Shown: positions 26,301 through 41,300 of the stretch, piece after piece
How the letters are laid out: every line of letters begins with the position of its first letter
Numbering within the stretch: position 1 is the first letter of the stretch
From: Phylloscopus collybita
Taxonomy: Eukaryota > Chordata > Aves > Passeriformes > Phylloscopidae
NCBI GenBank assembly: GCA_027886175.1
Contig: JAJNNQ010000019.1
Span: 17,255,501-17,319,500, forward strand
Length of the DNA: 64,000 nt
Direction: 5' to 3'
Position numbers and translations under genes: made by a program
Notes under the pieces: model-generated
Databases searched by the model: none
Seen by the model: only the letters and a program-made list of their open reading frames with translations
Told to the model about the DNA's origin: nothing

Positions 26301-29300
26301 CTGCACAGGTGTGAGTAGGTTTGAACACAAACTTCCTATTCCTGCTTGTCCCTACTTCTTTGGTCTCACATCACTTTCTCCAAAACAATAACAGATGGGA
26401 AAAGCAGCTTGACACAACTTGGTCTTTGTTTTCTCTGTCATTCCCCAAAGACCAAGAAACAGGGGTTTGTATTAATGATATTTTAGGAGAATTATTATAA
26501 AAAAACACACACTAACAGCCTTGGAAAAGTACATTTTGCACTTCTTCTCAGAAGAACTGTAAGCTGTAAGACGCAGCCACAAGAAGATAGCCAAGATTCA
26601 CCAGATAGCCTGTTTGAACACTGGAACGTGCGCAGACACTGCTTTTTATTTCCTAGATATCCTTCCCTGCCTTGAATACTCCAACCAGATAAACACAAGA
26701 ACACCAAAGTGCTCTGACCACACTGTCAAAACAAAGTCCCATCTCCCCACAGATCCGCTCCTCAACAGCAGCCCCAGGCAGATGCTTAAGGGCAGAGTGT
26801 AAGGACAGGGCAGGCCTATACAGCACTTCCTCCTCATACTTTCCCACCCTCCAGACATTTTTAGCTCAGGGACTTCCTGAGCAGGATGCCATTTCTACAT
26901 ATTTGGTAATTCTCGATGGATTTCTCTTCCATGAATTTGTGCAATTGTTCTGAGCCAGTGTAACCTTTAAATACCCACAACACTGGCGAAATTTTACATC
27001 ACTTATCTGCTGCAAATAACCACACAAACATCCTTTTGCTTGTTTTAGACCTTGCTCTTACTAATCTCATTTGAATCCCTCGCTCCCAAGTTTTCATTCC
27101 GGGGCACAGAGCGAACAATCAATCCCTACTGGTTGGTAGATCTAGGAAAGGAAACAAGTGCCTTGAGTTACTTGTAGCTTACTTGTAACAGACTCTTAGT
27201 TACAATCCTTCAGCATGAAAAATACCAGATAAAAAACAAGAGAGGCCCCTTGTTGACCTTTAATGTTTTACTTTCACCATCACTTGCCAAAAACTTACCT
27301 CCAACTCCTTTATTTTCTCTTCGGCTATTCTCTGTTTTTCTAAGAGCTGATTATGAATCACTCCTTTAGGCTGAAGAATAAACCTACAAGTGATAAAGAA
27401 GAGACAGAAAAAGTTGAGTGTTTTTTACATCAGCGTTCACCAGCTGCACACCAAGTCAAATAGAGCCACCTCTGCTAAGTGTTCATCCTCACCCCCATGC
27501 TTTGGACAGAGACAGGAGAAATTGCTCTGACAGCTCCCAGAGCCCACCAGGCTGGCCCCAAAGGCTCACCAGCCTCACCCATGCTCTGGGAGGATGAACA
27601 TGGACACACAGAGAGCTCCCTCTATCATTCCATGTCCTTGAATGATCTGGATGCAGTTCTGGCACACAGCCAACAAGGGGAGTCTGTCAGCACCTTCTCT
27701 TCAAAGGGATTTAAGTCAGTTGATGGCACAGAGTCAAGGAAGACTCTTGATGGGTAAGAGCTGTTTATTAAGGGTTTAGTGCTCGCAAGGTAAACAAACC
27801 CACACAATAAAACCAAAGCTTCCCACAGGGAAAGGCTGAGGGAGTTGGGGTTGTACAACCTGGAGAAGAACAGGCTCCAGGGAGACCTTCCTGCAGCTTT
27901 TCAGTGTATAAAAGGGGTTTACATGAAAGACAGAGGGAGGCTTTTTGCCAGGGTCTGTCATGCCAGGCAAGGGGCAAGAGTTTCAAACTGCAACAGGCCA
28001 GGGTCAGGTTGGACACAAAGGAGAAATATTTTAGATTGAGGATGGCGAGATGCTGGCACAGGTTGTCCAACAAAGCTGTGGCTGCCCCATCCCTGGAAGT
28101 GTCCAAGGTCAGGCTGGACACAGCTTGGAGCTGCCTGGGATAGTGGAAGGTGCAGGGGGTGGGACTGGATGGTCTGTGAAGAACCTTTCCAACCCACACC
28201 CTTCAGTGATTTGACAAAACAGAGACAATGCTTCCAGAAGCTATGGAACCTTCACAGCTCCCACTTCTCAAGTCTTGGCTTTAACTCAACCCCTCACTGA
28301 TCTCCAAATTTCTACACTTTAACCAGCTAGAGGGTTTTTTGTGAGGTGGGAAGTGGCTGCTTTTAACTGAAATTGTGGCCACTGGTTTCCACTTGTTCTG
28401 TTTTCAATTGCCAAAGGAATTTGAAAGATGCATCCGTAACATCTCAGTCCTGCTTGCCAACAAGCAGAAAGGTGCCTGCCTCGCTCAGAGAAGCCTCTGA
28501 AGGAGGGTTCAAAGCATTCAAAGCAGCTCCCCAGCACGTGGCACTGGCATCCCACAAAGAGGTAAAGGACAACTAAGTTCAAACAAATTTTAGGAACCCC
28601 CCCATGGTTGTTTTTCATCCTTCCAGACATGAAGAATGTACAAGCTGCAGATTCACCCCCTTCCCTACTTAGAAAGTCCCCCAGGGGATTTAGAAGGAGC
28701 CTCCATGGGTCATACCAACGAGGTCAAGGTCTCCTCTAGCACCAACTAGGGTCAATGTCTTCCTGCCAGGTGACAACAGCTCATGCTTCAACAGTTAAAA
28801 TGAGCAGCTTTAGACAGGGCAGAATCAGAGTGCATTCCCCGTCTGCTACAGAAAAACCTGAAATCAGTTTGCAGAGTCATCTCCCACGACAAATGACATT
28901 ATTAAAGTGTTTGCTCAGTGCCTGGTAAACACAAACACGGATCTGCCACTTGGCTGGCAACCCAGTGTTCTCTGCATCAGTAACCCAGCCAAAAGGAAAA
29001 CTACCTGCCACACACATTCCTGAAATGCATGGGAGGAAAACTGTGGATAATTATAATAGGTTTCCAATTAAATCTCTCTTTGGGGTTGCTATTAACTGCA
29101 CACAGAAGCACCTCCTCCTCCTCCCACTTCTTTCCCTGTTCCGCTTGACCTCCTTCTCTCCACAGGAACTTCCGCTACATCTTTTATGTTGCAATTTTCT
29201 CAAAGCTCTCCCATTTTTTTCCCCAGTCTTGGCTCATGCTTACTGCTGGCATCATCTCTGCTCTCTGTCTGCTAACTCTTCTTACTAACACAGCTCACTC

Positions 29301-32300
29301 AGACTCTCTTTGTCCCCTCAATCCCCCCCTTCCCACTGGGAGGTGTCCCCAGCATTCACTCGCACACAGTGGTGATGGTTTGGGGTCCTGGCATACAGCA
29401 GACTGCTGAAATAACAGCACAGGTGATTTGTGAAAATCAAGTTCAAGACCATCCTTCTAGGAAAGAAGTTATTTTCACTGCTGTTAGACACAGAGCCTGG
29501 ATCCAGCCAGAGAGGAGGTACTTCACAGGACCACCAGCAAACACATCACTCTGATGCTCCTACCTCAGGCACATAACATGAGAATAAAAAATATCAGCCT
29601 TCACACCCAGCCCCTGTAAACTCAAATTTTGCCTTGCTTCTGCAGAAGCTGCCATTAGTGAAAACCAAAGCTGCAAGATGCCTTCTGTACACAATGCCAT
29701 CAGTCCCTTCCCACGTCACTGCTTCCCTGAGCCTGCCTGTGTATGTGAACGTTTCCTGAATTATTTCCTTTTTTTGTGGGGGCAGCAAAGAAGAATACAA
29801 TCCCTTCTCATTTGCTTCTCCAAATTGTACAGGAAGATTGATCATTTTGGTTTCCCTGACGTCCCTGGTCTAAAAAACAAAGTTCAACAGCAACACAGCT
29901 TGAGCAATTTTCCCCGAGCTGCAGCTGGGAAGGTCCCTGCTGGGTGACAGGCACTGGGCGATCCCGACTGGCTCAGAACTGCTACAGGCATCAAAACCTC
30001 CAACAAACAACTGGCTGACTTCACTTTTATTCTGCAAATGTCAACAGCAGTCATCAGGGAAAATATCCTCCCTTCCCAGCCTCCTGCAATGCTCTGGCAG
30101 ACATGCGACAGCAAATTAAAACTGCTTGGCTGAAATTAGCACTGACAAGACTTATACGGGCAGCCGGGCACAAACACAACCACCCCGACTTTGCCTGCTA
30201 TAGAACAGTGGACTGGAACCTGTGTCCACCCACACACTTGCTCAGAAGCAGATCAGATCATTCAGTCCCCTGACCTGGGCAGCAGCATCCTGCAGGTCTT
30301 CACCAGCGCTGCCTAAAGCCACCCAGTTGAGTTCCCTGCCGCAAGAACACGGAGCTCTCGGCCTCAAGTGCACAGGTGCCACTCTGGAAGCTGCCAAAGG
30401 CCAGGTCCTTGAAAGCTGAACTATAAATCCACCTCCACAGTTAACTGTTTAAATCATCCAACATAAGCAGGACTCAAAAAACACGTCAGTTTTTAGCGTC
30501 TTGTTTGGGATACACACGTTACGGAGATCTTGGCCAAAGTTTTTACCTAAGGAAATAACGTGGTTTATGGCAGCACTTGGAAAAAGCAGAAGTTTGTTCT
30601 GCTCATTAGGTAAGGAGTGCTGCAGGGCACTTGTAATAAACGAGAATTTAAATTTAATCTAAATTTCATTTTTCCAATTCCCCTAAGTAATACATCAACT
30701 TGATGATGTTTAGATTTTTTCCTCAGCAAGCTGGAGAAATAGGGCAGTGTCATTCTGCTGCCTGGTTTCAGTTAGATGTGGTTATTTTATATACAGATTT
30801 TCAAACTCATGAAAGAAGCACGGTACATTCTGATGATTTAATTCCTCCCTGAGTGAGTTTGTGAACAAGCCTTTCAAACACATGAAGTTTATCCAGTGCC
30901 TGGAGGTTCAACACCAGCTGAGAGCTGGTCCCATATGAGAGCCACCGAACCGAGGAGCTCCTTTCTGCTCAGTGGTGCAGAGCCCAGCAGGTGACACAGC
31001 TAATACTGACCTAAGAGCTGCTTTCACAGCTCTGCTGGAGTTCATTGGAGGCTCCAAGCCCCCAGAGTTTGTGTGTTGAACTGGGATGGAGTTTAAGCAC
31101 TGCTAACCCAGGGAAGACAAGCAGCAAACCAAGTCCTCTCCCAGACAGAAGAGCTCGCCTGTATCCGCCTGCTCTCAGTGCAGCGTCACAGCACACACTC
31201 ACAGACCTGTCAAACATGACACCTACACTATCAAACATGAAACAGTGACTCAGAAACATCTTCAGCACCACAGTGGCAATTACCAAGCTTAGTAACGATC
31301 ACCTCTTCGCACAGGAGCTTTTTCACTGCTGTTAAATTAACATCAGAAATATCTGGGTCAGAATGGGCAAGTTCACCCCATCTCACCAGGCCACCCATTT
31401 CAAAGAGAATGGCCAGTAAAAACAGAACAGGACTTGCTAATGATTTTTTCAGTGTCCATAGATGATGGTGAAAACTCAAAACAAACCAAAGAAAATTAGA
31501 AATGAAAGCTGCAGAGGAGGGAGGGGTCTCTGAGGACAGCAGTGTTCAGCCAAACCGGGGCTGCCAACAAGAACAGCTCCATGGAGCAGAGCCAAGTGGT
31601 TGCCAATCGACTGCACCTACATGCCCCAGCCTCCCAGTGACTGCTGCTTCTCAAGTGCAACACAAGAACAAAAATAGAGCACAAGGGAACTGAAAGAGAA
31701 ACCTCACTCTAAATATTCCCACTTGTTTCTATTTTCCTCCCTTTGCTAGCTCCACACCAGGAATTTTGTTTCCCTAAAGCAGAGAAAGTGGTTTATATAC
31801 GCTCTCCGAGGCTGCTGGTTTCTTTCTGAAGGGATCTCTTACCCCTTCACAATTCTATTTAATTAATTCACAATTTTCTATTCCAATTAGCATTTGATCA
31901 GTGTTTATATTGCACTCCCTGATGCTCTGGCCCAAATGGCCTTTGGATTCCTGTCAGGTCAGCAGTGCTGCCCTCTTCATCATCTGTCTGCTCCTTTGTG
32001 TCACACACACACACCCACAAAGTGATGATCGTCCAGTGTAAGTAATTCCATAACTCAGCCTGTTTGCACCAAAATGTACTGTTTACTTGACTTTGAGACA
32101 TAATATTAGATTCTGAAAGGTTCAACTCTTAATGAATGAGGTTATGGAGATGTTTGTTCAGCACATGCCACTCTTCATCATGACATACGAGTCATTTAAG
32201 CTATTAAAGGTGGAGTCACAGTGATGCTCACAGTTCAGGTTTTCCATGAAGAATCCCTACTTTCAATTGCTTGCAACTGCAACAGACTTCAGCCTTTACA

Positions 32301-35300
32301 GCTGGAGCTTTCAGGGGCAGGCAGCTGTCCTGGGCATGAGCAGCCTCTCCTCTGCCCTTGGAGTCAGGAAACGTGGTCACAGTGCTTCTCCTGCCTGCCT
32401 TGCCTGTACAAGAGGCTGTGTTCAAGTATTCAAACCAGGAGGAAAAGAGCCCCACAACAGGCCACAGGACCCCCTCACAGTCTGCAAAGAAGCTCTTCTC
32501 ACTTGGCTCCATGTAGATCCCTGCAAGAATCAGGGTAGCAGGGGAAGCCTCAGCTTTTCCCCTGCCAAGATGGGTATACAGCTCTCTGCCTAATTCCAGA
32601 CAAAAACAATTTTACAGGTACATATGCCCAGTGTTATTTTGCCAGGATAATGATGAATGGCAGGTCTGTAAGTCCATTCAACTGGCTCCCAGCTCACACA
32701 AAGAGTCACTGTAACTTCAGCTACATGGTTCTCATTCCATTTGGGAAACTCTCTACAAAAACTGCAAAGAAAACAAACAACTTTGTGCAAAGCCTTAACA
32801 TTATTTTACCATGTTTACTGTATTGCTAAACAACCTAACATCTCGTGGTATATCACAGCAGTGTTTACATGGCATGTCCTGCTCCTTGAAACCAACTGCT
32901 TGCATTAGACCACTCTGTGAGAAAAGTTTGGCTAAGCCCAGTCAAGCCTTTAACTATTTAAAGATGCTTTTTAATTCTGAACTTGCACTGCTGCTCAAGC
33001 TTTGAGCAGACTCAGTAGGGGATTATCGCATTTTAAGTACTGTTCAAAGCCAATGGAAGAAAGGCTTCCAAGGAGCTGATCCCAAGCAATCTAGCTTGAT
33101 TGAACCAAAACCAGCTGTGCAGAACTGCCAGCACCCAGTAGTCCTCTTCTACTCTCCTAGGATTTGCTGGTGCTTCTGTAAATGATTCTTTATGCAGTTC
33201 ATACCAGGCACAGTTTATACCTCTGCAAATTCCAGTTGTAGTCACCCTAGATGAATTACCCAGTTCCAAACAAGACAAGGAAGCAATATTATTTAAAAAA
33301 AAAAAAAAAAATTAGAAGAAAAATCATCGCTAATTATAGCGTGTGCTGCCACCCTTCACGTCTAAGGGTTTCACATTTTTTTCAGCCTGATTTTGAACTT
33401 CCAATCAACAGATCACATGCCTTAACCAGAGCTGGTTCAGAACAGATGGAGTTTGAACAGATGAGTCGAAGCTTTTCCTATGTTTGCATTTATTTTCGTG
33501 GTCAGTCGTCTCACGGGGTCACCTCGATATAGCTGACCCTCGCTAGTCCCCCCCGCATACCTTAAAGCAAAACAAATCCCACAGCTTATGCCGGGAGGAT
33601 TATACACGAACACATTCCAAGGGGCAGCAGTTGATAGCTCACATGACATTTCACTGCTGCCCTGGCAGAGGTGGATGAGCCACCAGGAGCTGTTTGGGCA
33701 GGAGACATCCCCAGTGGGCAGCACAACCAGGGCAAAGCCAGCCTGACGCACCGGAGCGCGCCGAGACCGGGATCAGCGGCGCTGGGCATCGGCCAAACCG
33801 AGCCTTAAGTAGGCCCCAACAAGGGTAACTTTTACTCAGATGAACGTTTGTAAGCCATAAACCTATTTGCTCTAAGGAGCTAAAGGATTTGAACAAAGAA
33901 TTCCACGCCATTCGCTTCCTCAAGCCCCAGCAGGGGCTGGCCCGAGGCGCCCAGCCCCACCGAGGGGTTTGGGGCTGCACTTCAGGCCGTGTTTACATTG
34001 AGCTGTCACTTTTTTTGGGGGGGCATCTCTCAATAGCTGCAGCAGATTACATTACCTCAAGCCAAGATAGTAACACAGCTTGCAAACAGCAGTTTCTGCA
34101 TTGCCAGACACTTAACAAGGCGGTAGATTTATACCATTGTTCGTGTTTGGTTCTTTAAAAAAAAAAAAGACATCAGGAATATACCTCTAAGTGTGTATTA
34201 AATATAGCACAACCCAAAATAAGAAAATAGTACTGTGGTCTGCTTTTAATGAGCATCATACATTCTTTTCGAAGGCTCAATTGACATAAATGGAATTTAA
34301 AAAAAAAAAAAAAAAAAAAAGCAAGTAAATGCCTCCTCTCTGTCACACAGGAATTCATAACATTTGAGATTAAATCCATGTGGGAAAAACACTGCAAGAA
34401 CAACAGCAGTTCATGCAATTGAGATCCCCACAAGTTGCTCCTCTTCACTATATTCCCAATTTAGTGGGTTTGTCTTCTAATTTTGTTTTCATATAATTTG
34501 ATAGTATGTAGCAATGATGAGCTGTGGCTTATTTAAGCCAAGGGAACTCAGATGACTACAACATGCCAACCACACATGCACCTCAAATAGATTTGTTGCA
34601 GTCTGGGTTGTACCAGATTTGAAAGTTGCAAGAAGCAGAAAACAGAAACAATTTTTTCCAATAATAGGAAGTCAAGATCCATTTCTAAAATCTGCTCTAT
34701 TTTTAAGAATTCCCAACAAATTCCTATGGAAGAATGCTTAACAGAAAAAAAAAAACCAAAACATTAAAACTACAACACCACATGGATATGCACCAAGGAA
34801 AACAAACAAGCGAACGCTGCTGTAAGCACCCCGGTAAATAATCCTAAAGACATTTCTATTTTAATTTTTTTCTTATTGATAAATATTCTCTGATCAGAAA
34901 GGTGAACTTAGCAGTAGCAAATAAAATGACTGGAAAACACTGCCAAGTCCTGACAGGCAAACTTATGCCCTTCTCAGCAGCAACCCTTCCCTAAGAACCT
35001 GTTACAGGAAAACAAGCAAAATCAGGATCCATCTTTTGTGAAAAGCAAATCCATCCACAGTTGCAAGAGGGGAAAAGAAAAAAAAAAAAAGAATAAAGCT
35101 TTCTGCCTTGCCAGGGAGGAAACCTTTGAAATGCAAAGTAAGGGGGAAGACTCAGCTGGTAGATAAATAGCACAGTCTTGGCTTCTGCACATCCCAAATC
35201 CTGCTACAACAAAGCGTCAAAGCACTACAGAAAACATCCCAGCAGTGGACACGAAGATAACTGAGCCAAAAGAATTCAAGCATAACACTAATAGATAGAT

Positions 35301-38300
35301 ATTTCTGGACTCTGGAGTTAAATTAGCTAGCACTAAAACAACCACACTGCTGTGTCCTAATCAGCAAGAACAAACTTCTTAGAATCAGCATCTGTGGACC
35401 AAAAAAGGTTGGACCTTGTCTTTGAAAATTCCTTCTTCTCAGCTTGATTTTTTTTTTTTTTTTTTTGCTAAATGGGCTGAAACATTCTGTTAATTCAGCA
35501 AATAGTTTTGCAGAAAACAAAGTAAGAATTCAAGGCAGAGGTTGTCTTGCATTTGGTTTAAGATTTGACGCAGCACGTTGGTTCTTGAATCTCTGAACTA
35601 AATCTGTGTCAAATGGAGTTCTCATGCCATGGGATTGGTTTCCTCATATTTAATTCAGAGTTTAAATGAAGGGGTCATGAATAAACCTCTCCTTTCAGGC
35701 TTTGAACAGGTGACAAGGTGACAAGGCCAGGATGTTAGATTTCTCTTTCGTTATAAGGCTGTTCCACCTAAAATTTCTATCTCATGCTGACATCCACATC
35801 CCAGCTCAGAGACCAACTGGGCACCTCCAGCTGACAGCTGTGGGCCCTGAGTCCCTTGTCACACCCTGTCCTGCAGAATGAACATCCACTGACTCCACAC
35901 CTGGAAGGGCATCTCCAAGCAAGACAGGAATACAGCAGGGACCCTCCCAGTACTTCTTTGGCACAGTGATCTGGGCATTCTCCTCTGCTGCAGAAAAGCC
36001 ACATCCTCTGTGCTAAACCAAACTGCTCTGTACCCTGAGAGAATTGTTCTAGCAGTCAGTATTTCTCCAGGGACTGTCACTCTTGATTCCAAAATTTTCT
36101 TCAGGAAATGGGGGAGAAGTTTCAAAGTACAGTGCTTTAAATCCACTAGATATTAAAATAAATGGAAGTTCCTTGCTGTTCAGAATACCAGAGTGACATT
36201 TTAAGTGCTTAGAGAACTTCAGAAATCAGTCACTCATGTTCCATAATGGAGTTGCAAAGTCATTTGGCACAGCAAGTCACAAAAGCAGGAGCAGTGTAAG
36301 CTCCTCAGAACATTTAATACCTGTCTAGCATATATTTAAAGAAAACTCTGAGCCACTGAAGCAAGAGATGGGCTGTATTTGCAAGAGAGCTCAGCTTCCC
36401 TCTCTCTAGAGGCAGAGACAAAGCCAAGGTGCCTTATTACAGCCCTCAATCCACAGGAGCCCAACCTGCAAATGCTGCCCTGAGAGTGCAAGCCTCCTGA
36501 AGGCTCTGGCATTTCCATGACAGCACATTGCCTCTGGCTCACAGCACATCAAACTCCCTCTTCTAGCAACAAGGGCAGCCTGCAGGAGCACTCAGTCTCC
36601 CTTCTGACCCTTATTCTTCTCAGTTTAGATTTCATCTCAAGCTTACTCAGGTAGCTCCTTCCTCTGTGTTGTCTAGGTAACAGGTAGGGAAGAAGTTAGG
36701 GATAAGGAAAAGAATGGAACAGACTTGTGTGAATGTCATAGTCCTAGTCCCAAGAGAGAAAATGTTCCTAAAGAGTTAAATGTCCCCAGGCAAGGGAGAC
36801 AAGCAAGAGGAAAAGCTGTATTGCTAATCTTCTATCAGCACACCCACGCAGTAGGTGGGGGACTATAACCAACAGATTTATTTCCAGCAGGGATAAGTAA
36901 AAGACCTATTTTTATTTTAAATTAGCCATTCTTTTTATTGTAAGACCCTTGTTTCTGCTGCTTATGTATTCCACAAACACTGACTTATCAGACGTGTCCA
37001 AGTCCTCTGCCTAAAGCTGATTCTTTAAAGAAATGCAGCTGTTTCCTAGAATGGGGCAGATAGACATCTTGCACACAAGCCATGGAAATCTTTTCTTCTC
37101 TGACGTTTCAGTATTGCAAGGAGAAATTATGGAGAGCAGCAGGGCACAAGAGCTATAACTGGACCAAGATATCCAGGAGATTACAAATAAGCAGCCCTGG
37201 GCAGCAGGAATAAGATCAAGAACTACGCGGGGGCAGGGCAGTGGGGAAGGAATGTGTTGGGAAATCAGATGTCAGTTGGAAAAGGAGCCTGTGCCCAGGA
37301 GAACAAGCTCCCTTTCTGAGCTGGAACCAAATCCAGGAGTCCAGATTCCCAGTATCTCACTACTGCCAGCAGTAACCACAAAGTCCACGGACCAGCTGTG
37401 CTCCTCTCACACTCCTAATTAACCAGGAAGGGGATGACAACAATTCCTGCCCCTTACTTTATCACAGGCAGCAGCACAGAAAACTACTGCATCACCTTTG
37501 CAGGCATGATTCTCATTTTTGCTTTCTGTGACAGCTCTCTAAAAAGATCTTGCAAACTTTTACAGGCCCACTCACACCTAACAACACTGTGAAGATCATT
37601 GTTCGGGCTACAACAAAAGTGAGTAGTCCAAAATCAGAAAAAAACTGAAATAACAACCAACTGTGTGATGGAAAACCTTTTGGCTTTCACACCCATACAG
37701 CCTTTGGTTCCTCACACACCAGCTCCCAACAGCTTGTTCAACGTGCAGCAGAAGCAGTGGTCAAGCAACTGGAGACAAATTTTGTTTTCTTCACACCTCG
37801 GTGCCTGGGTCAACCTCTCCACGCACCAGACTTACTGTGGAAAATAAACTCCCCCTTTTGCAATAGCTACATGGAGGAACTTTAGGTTTATAAACCACAT
37901 ATTGGCCAGCAAGCAACATGCTGGTCCCTGGGACTGGTGTCAGCACCTGTCAGCTCCTCGGCAGCCAGGCTCCAGTGCCCAGCCCCACTGAGCTTTCCCA
38001 TGGAGGAGCCACTCAGATTTCACACACCAGCCTATAGTTAGCAACTGAACCATCAAGGTTAAGCCTTGGGTGTCCTGCAGCTCTTTGTGAGATTTTTGAC
38101 ATGTGAGCAGGAAGCACAGGGCAGCTGCTGTGCTCTGTGCTGGCAGAACTGAACACCTCACACACACACACAGACGGTGAAAACGCAGCTCCTGCAGCTT
38201 TACAGTGATGTGAATCCCCTTTAGGGGTTCAGGAAAGAGCTCACAGTGACTGATGGTATCTCATTTTCAAACAAAACCATGAATCGCAGTAAAAGCAAGA

Positions 38301-41300
38301 ACGCATTTAAATCCAAGGAATCATCAAGAACATTTCATTCTCTCTCAGGTTTCTTCTGCATATGGCTCAGCCACCAAAAATCTGAACCTTTAAAAAACAA
38401 TTTACAGCTCTTTCAAAAGCAATTAAAAATTCAAAATCATGTTATCACAGCTGTCCCATAAAATACTGTAATGGCACAAAGTCATTTTATAGGGACAGCT
38501 GCGATAATACATTACGCTTGCAAAAAATCCTGAGCCAAAAGTTGTGCCACAGTATTTGCTCCACTTTTACTTGTATTTTCTCTTTCTAAGTGTTCTCCCA
38601 ATAGCTGTACAAGTAAACTGATGATAAAGCAATATCAAACCCAAACTGACTGTCTATTTTGGCACGGCATGAAAAAACTGCAGCGCTCTCCTCACTGTGC
38701 CCCACACCGAGTGCCAGACATTTTTCTTCTGTAAATAAGGATCTTGTCCAGGTTATGGGCTAGAAGAATGTAAAGGGAAAGGTCTGAAATATTCAGACAG
38801 AATTCTGAAGCTTAAACTTTCAGCATAGTTCTCAAAGCAACGTGATGATATCAGCTCACAAATAGCTTAAGCAGAAGTCCAGCACAGTGGTAGCTGTCTC
38901 AGGCTACGTAACGGCCCTTTCAAAAGAGTATGAAGTAACAGAACTGAAATGTCATTTGGCAGGATGCCACCACCCAGATGAGATCCCAGCCTCACAGATA
39001 CGTACAGTACACAGCAATTCATCAACTCGTACTATGTGGCACTGACATTTCTTCTGTCAAAACAGAAATAGCTTTAGCAAAAGTCAATTTTTTTTTTTTT
39101 TACTCCACACGTGGAGCCCGGTAAGGCCTCGGCATGTTACACAAACTGCAATATTTCCCAAAAAAAAGAGAAAAAAAAAAAAAAAAAACCTAAGTTGAGG
39201 AGCAACAAATGAAACTTTCACATTCATCGGAAGGAGACTCAGGATAGGGGTTCAGAAAATAAGAACAACACAGCTGCTTTCCAAGTAGCACAAAAGGAAG
39301 TACCCAACCGGGCAGGCTTCCTCCCAGGATGCAGCACATCACCACAGTTCCTCAAGCCTTCAAATTCCACGAAGACCTGGAGTATCTTGTCCTACAAAAG
39401 GATATGTGCTAGCCCTTTGCATACAGCCCATGCACCCAAGCTGGAGGAAAAAAACAGAATCCCTATCAGAGGCCAGGTTTTAAGTAGCAGCTTAGATGAG
39501 TTAGAGAAAAAAAAAAAAAAAAAAAAGAGGAAATTTAAAAAAAAAAAAAAAAAAGAAGTCAAGCACAGGAATAGCAGCACAAAACTTACTTCAAGAATTT
39601 AGTCATTCAAGCAGAAGAACCCTGATAATCAGAGTTAACAGTGACGCAAATCTCCACCCTTCCTGGATAACTGAAACCCTTTAGAGCTCCAGTATTTCCA
39701 TGCTGGACTACGCAAATGAAATTAAGACATCACAAACATGCCCTTGGTGGCCAAACTCATGCCCATGCAGGACATCTGCTAGTCCACAGAACATGGATGG
39801 CTTCTATGTCCAGGAGAACCACAGTGACCACCTCCTTTGCTCTCCAGCAGAACACAAGATGCCAGACTGCCCTCGGATTTTAACTCCTGCTCAGGGGTTG
39901 CTTTTTAGCCTGTTTTGCCAAAAGCCCAAATTTCAGCGATAAATTCTCTGCTAGGGGTGGACAGAGTGGGGCTCCAGGAAGTTCCTCATGCATTTGGTGC
40001 AAGCTCTTTGCACTAGGAAGTGACACAAATCACAGCAGAGCATCACTGCCAATTGGCAGGGCAGCTTCAGCCCCACAGCCAGGACAGGCAGAGCTCACAG
40101 AGCTCCTGTCAAGCTTAGGAAGGAAAAAAAAAAAAAAAACAGAAAGAAAAAGAATGAATGAGCAGCATTCAGAAGAAGAGCACTTTCTTAATCCGTATTT
40201 GCACAGCAACTAAGACAACAAAGCCCATGAAGAGCTCAGTTTTTAAACAATATCACAATGCAAATATTTTCCTGCTGGCGCCTCTGCCAGCCCCGAGGAG
40301 CCGGTGCTGCCAGCCGTGCCTCACACCTGTCTGGTCACGGAAAGGGAAGGAGGAGAAGACTCTCCAGATGACTGGGGCTCCTGCCCAGCAAGGGTAAATG
40401 GTTTAGCACATCAAAAGGTGTCTTACTCCTAAGGAGGAGGCAGAAGCAGAAAGCAGGACAATGCACTTCAGGCTGCAATCTGCTTCCCACGTCTTACTCA
40501 CAGGCAGGATCATTTAATGATAAAGACTGACACTCTCACATTTCTAAAGTACCTTGAGGGGCTTCTCCAGTCCAAAGGCATGCTGGACTTTAGAATTTTG
40601 AAAAAGCTTTACAAAAACATGTTTTACTCTTCACCTGTCTGCTCTCTGACGAAGCCAAACAGGAAAAAAAAAGCCTTTTGAGACATCTCATGACTACTCC
40701 AAACACAAGTGTCTGCTACATCTACAGCCTGCCCAGGTCATTCAGTCACCTCCTGCAAGAGATCAGAATCTGTCTCTTACTGATGTCACCAGCATCCCCA
40801 CCAAACCCAACATTTAATGCACCTACTTGAAAAAGTTTATTTAGTGGGAACCCTGCCACTCTGAACAGCTCCATTAGCCTGGGTACAACTCCCCTGAAAA
40901 TTCTCAGCAAAATGCAAAGCACACTCCATTCCTGGCTTCCCAGTCCTGCCACCTCCCTACAACTCAGGCTGGAGACTGTGTGGGCTGAGGGATGAGGGCA
41001 CTTGAAGTCTGACCTGGCTCACTGCTCAGTCCTGTGATCACCCACTTTGACACGAAGAAGGGGTAAACAGGGTGGGGAAGAGGTCGATACAATCACCCCT
41101 CTTGGCAGCAGTCAGAGCAGACCCAGTATTTCACAAACCACATCTCGAGTTGGGCAGTCATCCCTGTTACCCAACTCACACGAGACAAAATCCTATTTCT
41201 CAAATCAGAAACGCAGAAATCTAACGTGGTATTTTTCAAGCAAAAACCACTTTATTATGGTGAAACCACTCTCTATAAAGACCACTCTATAGGGTCTTCT

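Larger units (their letters stand above)
11376..27298 (-). other. PFDN1: PFDN1 intron 3
   Basis: About 15.9 kb. It contains a minisatellite at 15920-16253, a CR1 copy at 23891-24260, a 39-bp tandem duplication at 25844-25921, and A/T runs near 16803-16817, 17309-17330, 22438-22450 and 26237-26249. From about 11.4 to 17.2 kb it is GC-richer; beyond that it is AT-rich. I saw no nested gene, tRNA or processed pseudogene. Confidence 0.8.

Noticed and set aside
33294..39554. A runs as tails of processed pseudogenes
   Set aside because: No gene-like sequence precedes them on either strand.
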